Positions 59,328 through 64,000 of a DNA stretch of 64,000 nucleotides are shown here, piece by piece. The stretch is taken from contig NZ_LDJK01000014.1 in assembly GCF_001431535.1 (NCBI RefSeq), positions 1 to 64,000 of the forward strand. The letters run 5' to 3'. How positions within the stretch are numbered: position 1 is the stretch's first letter; every line of letters starts with the position of its first letter. The DNA is from Stenotrophomonas chelatiphaga (GTDB lineage Bacteria; Pseudomonadota; Gammaproteobacteria; Xanthomonadales; Xanthomonadaceae). Position numbers and translations under genes: made by a program. The notes under the pieces were generated by a model that saw nothing but the letters and a program-made list of their open reading frames with translations, had not been told where the DNA came from and made no database searches.

Positions 59328-60698
59328 CTACTCCACCTCGGTCGGATCGTGCGCCGCCTCGTCGTGCTCGGTGCGCATCTTCTCGATATCCCGCCGCACC
59401 TTGGCGACCTGCGTCGCCGTCACGGCAGGCGCCTTGTTGCCGAAGCTGCCGCGCAGGAACGTGCCCAGTTCGGCCACGTCGGCATCGCTCAGGCGCTCGG
59501 CGAAGCCGGGCATGCCCAGGTTGGACGGCGCATGCACGGTGCTTGGCATCTCGCTTCCTTCCAGCACCAACCGCACCAGCGTGGTCGGATCCTTGGCCAG
59601 GATCGTCGAGTTTCCGGCCAGGCTGGGGAACACCCGCGGATAGCCCTCGGCATCACTGCGATGGCAGGCCGCGCAGTTGTCTACGTAGAGTTCGGCGCCA
59701 CGGCTGTTGTTGACCCCCGCACGCAGTTCGCTGGCGGTCTGCGGATTGGCCACAAAGGAAGATGGGTCCTGCTGGGTGGCAGGCAGGCTCTTGAGGTACG
59801 CCGCGATCGCGCCGAGGTCGGCATCGGTCAGGTGCTGGGTACTGTGCTGGACCACGTCGGCCATCGGCCTGCCGACGACCGCATGGCGCTCGCTGCGCCC
59901 GGTCTTCAGCACGTCGATGATGTCCTGCCGGCTCCAGTTGCCGAGTCCGTCGGCCTTGTTGCCACGCAGGTTGACCGCCAGCCAGCCATCGATCACCTGG
60001 CCGCCGGCGAGGTACTCGGCGCCGGACTCGTCCATCGCCTTCTCCTGCAGGGTGAGCGCGCGTGGTGTGTGGCAACTGCCGCAGTGGCCAGGGCCCTGCA
60101 CCAGATACGCGCCGCGGGCGATTTCCTCGTCGGGGTAACTGCCCTGCATTTTTCCTGCCTGCGCAGGATCCGGGCCGAACTGCTTGCGCCAGATCGCCAG
60201 CGGCCACCGCATCGACAACGGCCAGCGGATGCCGGCTGGGCGATTCTCCGCCTGCGCAGGTGCCACGCCGTGCATGAAGTAGGTGTACATCGCCTCGATG
60301 TCCGCATCGGTCAGGCGCACGTAGGACGGATACGGCATCGCCGGATACAGGGTGTCGCCGTGCGGGGTGATGCCATGGCGTACCGCGCGGTCGAAGTCAT
60401 CCAGGCTGTACTCGCCGATGCCGGTTTTCCGGTCGGGCGTGATGTTGGTGCTGTAGATGGTGCCGATCGGCGAAGCGATCGGCAGGCCACCGGCGAACGC
60501 GGCACCGCCTGGGGTCGAATGGCAGGCCACGCAGTCGCTGGCGGTGGCCACGTAGCGCCCGCGTTCAATCATCGCCGCACGCTCCATGCCCCCCGACGCG
60601 GTGACCGGACGGGTTTCGGTGGGCAGCCTGGCGTAGACGAACAACGCCAACAGCACCAGCAGGGCGAGCGCCAGCAGGGTCAGCAGGATCTTCTTCAT
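59328..60698 (-). CDS. Triheme cytochrome c subunit of gluconate-2-dehydrogenase-type complex
   Basis: 456 residues with an N-terminal membrane anchor/signal (MKKILLTLLALALLVLLALF) and three CXXCH heme motifs (DCVACHSTPG, HCGSCHTPRA, NCAACHRSDA), so a three-domain c-type cytochrome. It is the electron-output subunit of flavoprotein-type dehydrogenases (gluconate 2-DH, sorbitol DH) that reduce ubiquinone at the inner membrane. GAGG lies 8 nt before the ATG at 60698, 10 bp after the GMC gene stop. Confidence 0.92.
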   Translation of the reverse strand: MKKILLTLLALALLVLLALFVYARLPTETRPVTASGGMERAAMIERGRYVATASDCVACHSTPGGAAFAGGLPIASPIGTIYSTNITPDRKTGIGEYSLDDFDRAVRHGITPHGDTLYPAMPYPSYVRLTDADIEAMYTYFMHGVAPAQAENRPAGIRWPLSMRWPLAIWRKQFGPDPAQAGKMQGSYPDEEIARGAYLVQGPGHCGSCHTPRALTLQEKAMDESGAEYLAGGQVIDGWLAVNLRGNKADGLGNWSRQDIIDVLKTGRSERHAVVGRPMADVVQHSTQHLTDADLGAIAAYLKSLPATQQDPSSFVANPQTASELRAGVNNSRGAELYVDNCAACHRSDAEGYPRVFPSLAGNSTILAKDPTTLVRLVLEGSEMPSTVHAPSNLGMPGFAERLSDADVAELGTFLRGSFGNKAPAVTATQVAKVRRDIEKMRTEHDEAAHDPTEVE

Positions 60699-60708
60699 GC
60701 CCGCGCCC

Positions 60709-62484
60709 TCATGCCTGGACCAGCGGGCCGGGATCGGCCAGGTACTTGTCGCGGATCGCCTTGGCCGCCCAGTAGGCCAGCGCGCCGACCATGCCGGTCG
60801 GGTTGTAGCCGTTGTTCTGCGGGAACGCGTTGGCACCGATGGCGAACACGTTCGGCACGTCCCAGGACTGCAGGTAACGGTTCAACGCGGAGTCTGCCGG
60901 TGTATGGCCCATGATCGCGCCGCCGCAGGTGTGGGTGCTCTGGTATTTGGTGATGTCGTAGTGGCTGCCGTCCTTCTTCGCATCACCGGATACCGCAATT
61001 GGATTGAGGATCCGGCTCATCTGCAGCGCTTTGTCGACCAGGAACTGCGAGGCCTTGATCTCGTTGTCGTGCCAATCGAAGGTCATGCGCAGCAGTGGAC
61101 GCCCGAACGCATCGCGGTAGGTGGGATCCAGGCTGAGGTAATGCTGCCGGTAGGACATGCACGCGCCCTGCACTTCGTAATAGAACGAATGGCGGAACGA
61201 ATCCACCGCGGCCTGCTTCCACTTGCTGCCCCACGAGGGCGTGCCGGGCGGTACGTTGATGCCGCGCACCGGGCCCGCGCCGGGTTGCCGCGCCCAGACC
61301 AGGCCGCCGCCAACGAAGCCGGCCTTGCCGTTGTCCAGCTGGTTGCCGTTGAGGTCGTCCATGGTGGCGCCGGCACCGCCGATGCCGATGAAGCCATTGG
61401 CCTGCACGCTCTTGTCAAAGAACAGCACCACCCGGTTGAGGTTCTGGTAGGAGTAATTCTTGCCAACGGTGCCCAGCCCGGTCTGCGGGTCATATGGCGT
61501 GCCGATGCCGGACACCAGCATCAGGTGGACGTTGATATAGGAGAACGCACACAGCAGCACCAGGTCGGCTGGCTGTTCGATCTCGCGGCCGGTTGCATCC
61601 AGGTAGGTCACCCCGGTGGCCTTCTTGCCGGTGCTGTCCAGGTTGACCTTCAGCACCTGCGCATGGGTGCGCAGTTCGAAGGTGTCGCGCTGCCGCAGCA
61701 CCGGCAGGATGCAGGCGTTGGGACTGGCCTTGGAATAGTTCAGGCAGCCGTAGTCGCTGCAGAACCCGCAGGCGTTGCAGGGGCCCATCTGGCAGCCATA
61801 CGGGTTGGTGTAGGCGCGCGAGGTGTTGGACGCGGGAATGGGATACGGATGCCAGCCCATGCCCTCGGCCGCCTTGTAGAACATTTCCGCGCCCAGGTAG
61901 TCCGGGTTGGGCGGCAATGCGAACTCGCGGCTGCGCGAGCCTTCGAACGGATTGCCGCCCGGCTGCAGCACGCCATTGATGATGCCCGCCTTGCCGGACG
62001 TGCCGCAGACATATTCGAAGTGGTCGAAGTGCGGCTCCAGGTCTTCGTAGCTGACCGGGAAATCCTGGATGGTCATGTCGTCGGGAATGAAGCCGCGGCC
62101 GTAGCGCTGTTCCATGTTGCTGCGCAGGCGGAAGTCTTCCGGCAGCGCGCGGAAATGGCAGCCGGACCAGTGGCTGCCGGCCCCGCCGACGCCGGTACCG
62201 GGCTTGAACGAGCCCATCTGCCGGTAGGGCACGGCGGTATCGGCGGCCTTGTGGCGGATGGTCAACGTATCCTGGGCCAGGCTCTGCAGGTAACGCCGGT
62301 GCACCGACCCTTCCAGCTCGTCCACCACGTTGGGATAAGCAAAATCAGGCTGCGTATCGCGGTCGCCGCCGCGTTCCAGCGCCACCACGTGCAGCCCGGC
62401 ATCGGTGAGCTCCTTGGCCATGATCGCCCCGGTCCAGCCCATGCCCACGATCAGGACATCCACTTTCGGTTTGCTGATCGCCAC
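60709..62484 (-). CDS. GMC flavoprotein subunit of gluconate-2-dehydrogenase-type complex
   Basis: 591 residues from a GTG at 62484 (GGAGGGG upstream). FAD site at the N-terminus (DVLIVGMGWTGAIMAKELTD), GVGGAGSHWSG, and the C-terminal GMC pattern (STHTCGGAIMGHTPADSALN, VFAIGANAFPQNNGYNPTGM). A Cys-rich stretch, Cys231, 236, 239, 242 and 247 (YGCQMGPCNACGFCSDYGC), could hold an Fe-S cluster, as known for bacterial FAD glucose dehydrogenases. It oxidises gluconate or a similar sugar acid in the periplasm; export is probably as a complex with the Tat-signal small subunit. Confidence 0.9.
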   Translation of the reverse strand: MAISKPKVDVLIVGMGWTGAIMAKELTDAGLHVVALERGGDRDTQPDFAYPNVVDELEGSVHRRYLQSLAQDTLTIRHKAADTAVPYRQMGSFKPGTGVGGAGSHWSGCHFRALPEDFRLRSNMEQRYGRGFIPDDMTIQDFPVSYEDLEPHFDHFEYVCGTSGKAGIINGVLQPGGNPFEGSRSREFALPPNPDYLGAEMFYKAAEGMGWHPYPIPASNTSRAYTNPYGCQMGPCNACGFCSDYGCLNYSKASPNACILPVLRQRDTFELRTHAQVLKVNLDSTGKKATGVTYLDATGREIEQPADLVLLCAFSYINVHLMLVSGIGTPYDPQTGLGTVGKNYSYQNLNRVVLFFDKSVQANGFIGIGGAGATMDDLNGNQLDNGKAGFVGGGLVWARQPGAGPVRGINVPPGTPSWGSKWKQAAVDSFRHSFYYEVQGACMSYRQHYLSLDPTYRDAFGRPLLRMTFDWHDNEIKASQFLVDKALQMSRILNPIAVSGDAKKDGSHYDITKYQSTHTCGGAIMGHTPADSALNRYLQSWDVPNVFAIGANAFPQNNGYNPTGMVGALAYWAAKAIRDKYLADPGPLVQA

Positions 62485-62486
62485 GC

Positions 62487-63218
62487 TCAGCCCCTCCGTC
62501 CGGACAGATCGACCGGACCCAGCGGATAGGGCTTGTCACGCACGCTGATCCAGTCGATGTAGTCGGCGCGCATGCCCGGGTAACCGATCATCTTCCACGC
62601 GCCCATGTCCTTGTTGCCGCCATATTTGGGATCGGCGAAGTAGCCGTTCTTGACCTCGTTGAGCAGGTTGCTGAAGAACACCTTGTCGCTGATCTCCTCC
62701 AGCCCGAGCTTGCCATCCTGGGCCTGGGTGAGCAGCTGTTCCTGCTGCTCCACCGTCAGTGCGGCGAAGCCCTTGCCGTCGAACGCCCTGCGGCAATGCG
62801 CGTCCATCGCCGCGATGCCGACCTTCAGGATGTCCCTCAGCGCCAGCCGGCCCTGGTAGCCGAATTCGGACGGCGCCTCCAGGAACGGCCCCTGCATGTA
62901 CCAGATCGCACCGCTGGCGTACGGGGTCTGCATGTGGCGGTCGAGGAATTCCGGCACCCCCGATTCCACTGCCCCGGGGCCGATGTCATCGGCCGGGATC
63001 AGGCGATCACACGCGGCCACCACGAACGCCCACTCCGCTGCGCTGAAGAAAGCCGGTTGGTAGGGCGCGCTGTCCTGCGCCGGCGATGCGCCGGCCGACG
63101 CTCCCTTCGGCGCTTCCTTGCAGGCGGGCAGCGCGGCGACTACCGGAACCAGGGTCAAGGCCTGGAAAAAGCGTCGCCGTGACGGCGAAGCGCTCGCTTC
63201 GTTGTTTTCGTTGGACAT
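62487..63218 (-). CDS. Tat-exported small subunit of gluconate-2-dehydrogenase-type complex
   Basis: 243 residues. Tat signal SRRRFFQALTLVPVVAALPA followed by Cys (possible lipidation), then the subunit-3 fold: FFSAAEWAFVVAACDRLIPA, VPEFLDRHM and YPGMRADYIDWISVRDKPYP. This subunit carries the GMC flavoprotein across the membrane by hitchhiking in related complexes. The ATG at 63218 has GGAG 6 nt upstream. First gene of the three-gene leftward operon, 2 bp before the GMC gene, divergent from a LysR regulator. Confidence 0.9.
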   Translation of the reverse strand: MSNENNEASASPSRRRFFQALTLVPVVAALPACKEAPKGASAGASPAQDSAPYQPAFFSAAEWAFVVAACDRLIPADDIGPGAVESGVPEFLDRHMQTPYASGAIWYMQGPFLEAPSEFGYQGRLALRDILKVGIAAMDAHCRRAFDGKGFAALTVEQQEQLLTQAQDGKLGLEEISDKVFFSNLLNEVKNGYFADPKYGGNKDMGAWKMIGYPGMRADYIDWISVRDKPYPLGPVDLSGRRG

Positions 63219-63368
63219 CGCTGGCTCCGGTGCGATCTGGCTGGCGTGTAGTGCAGTGCGTGCTGCAGTGTGTCACGCGTATTGCGACCACTATGTGCAG
63301 CTGGCCCTGCGCAATTAACCGGGATATGGTGAAAACTGTTTTCGCCGTAGCCGAATATCTGCCTGCCA

Positions 63369-64000
63369 TGAATGATTTCGCCGAGATGAGGGCCTTCGTC
63401 GCCGTAGCGCGCGCGGGCAGCCTCACCGCCGCCGCGCGCACCCTGGGCATGGCCACGTCGATGGTCAGCGAACGCCTGCGCCAGCTGGAGGCGCGGCTCG
63501 GGGTCAAGCTGCTGGTGCGGAGCACCCGGCGGCAGTCGCTCACCCCCGCCGGCGAAGCCTATCTGCGGCGCAGCGAGGAAATCCTGCAATTGCTGGAACA
63601 GGCCGCGTTGGAGGCCCACGCGGATCGGGACGATCAGGCCGGCACGCTGCGCGTGGCCTGCCCGGTGCCACTCGGCAGGCACATCGTGGGGCCGCTGTCG
63701 GCCCGTTTCATGGCCCGGCACCCGGAGGTTCGCATCGACCTGCAGATGTCACGGGCGGCGGTGGACCTGATCGGGGACTCGATCGACGTGGCGATCCGCG
63801 GTGGCATCGCACCGCATCCCAGCTTCATCTCGCGGCCACTGTTCAGCAGCCAGCGGATACTGGTGGCCAGCCCTGTCTACCTGCAGCGCCATGGCACGCC
63901 GATGCGCGTGGACGCGCTGGCCACGCACCATTGCATCGACAACGGCAGCAGGAACAGCGAAGCGCCGCTATGGACGATCGGATCGGGGACGCAACGGCAG
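63369..64000 (+). CDS. LysR family transcriptional regulator, 3' end missing
   Basis: The frame is open for 210 codons to the right edge. An N-terminal LysR helix-turn-helix (FVAVARAGSLTAAARTLGMA, VSERLRQLEARLGVKLL) is followed by the inducer domain (GTLRVACPVPLGRHIVGPLS, DVAIRGG). This is the AaeR/DmlR-like branch. The ATG at 63369 is chosen; no better in-frame start is seen upstream. It is divergent from the gluconate dehydrogenase operon, whose promoter it may control from the 150-bp gap. Confidence 0.85.

Noticed and set aside
60697-62529. 610-codon plus-strand frame
   Set aside because: Antisense to the GMC flavoprotein gene.

Overview
The window is GC-rich with dense genes and many short intergenic GTAG-headed palindromes of the SMAG/REP type. 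Its gene content is typical of the family: TonB-dependent receptors with FecI/FecR, an OprB porin, a secreted GH3 glucosidase, a DUF3247-like protein and membrane glucose dehydrogenase. Together these point to a Xanthomonadaceae chromosome, most likely Stenotrophomonas or a close relative. I see no phage, IS element, CRISPR array, rRNA or tRNA gene.

Left part (1-11.2 kb): the 5' end of a secreted protein running off the left edge; a large CHASE3-GAF hybrid histidine kinase with three receiver domains; a tandem array of REP units; a manganese catalase followed 3 bp later by a 1270-residue fusion (glycoside hydrolase + glycosyltransferase + FAD sugar-mutase-like oxidoreductase); and two membrane proteins embedded in more REP copies.

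11.3-18.4 kb: a three-gene operon of an unrecognised protein, a complete group-I cysteine desulfurase and an MFS exporter; a secreted beta-helix (pectate-lyase-like) protein; and a divergent MFS/TetR pair with clear operator palindromes.

18.4-36.2 kb: a leftward gcd-LacI-OprB group (periplasmic glucose oxidation and sugar entry); an SDR; a tightly overlapping five-gene operon (acyl-CoA-dehydrogenase-like, PIG-L deacetylase, methyltransferase, GT2, SemiSWEET); small stress-type proteins; a GH3 glucosidase preceded by a perfect LacI-type palindrome; an SNase-like nuclease; a fasciclin protein; an odd zinc-ribbon SDR lacking the usual catalytic Tyr; and a CHAD protein.

36.3-43.7 kb: an SPFH/SHOCT - zinc-ribbon - small membrane protein operon resembling part of Bacillus ydjFGHI, a Tat/lipobox carboxylesterase, an FG-GAP protein and unknowns.

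43.7-52.4 kb: a leftward cell-surface-signalling locus reading ECF sigma, anti-sigma FecR, STN-type TonB receptor, a paralogous second TonB receptor and a secreted prolyl oligopeptidase. It is probably a substrate-induced import system for a peptide or peptide-like ligand.

52.5-64 kb: a GH43 enzyme, a PAS hybrid kinase, a sorbosone-dehydrogenase-like lipoprotein with a DUF2231 partner, an orphan receiver, and a three-subunit gluconate-2-dehydrogenase-type complex (Tat small subunit, GMC flavoprotein, triheme cytochrome) divergent from a LysR regulator that runs off the right edge. With gcd this gives a periplasmic glucose to gluconate to ketogluconate route.
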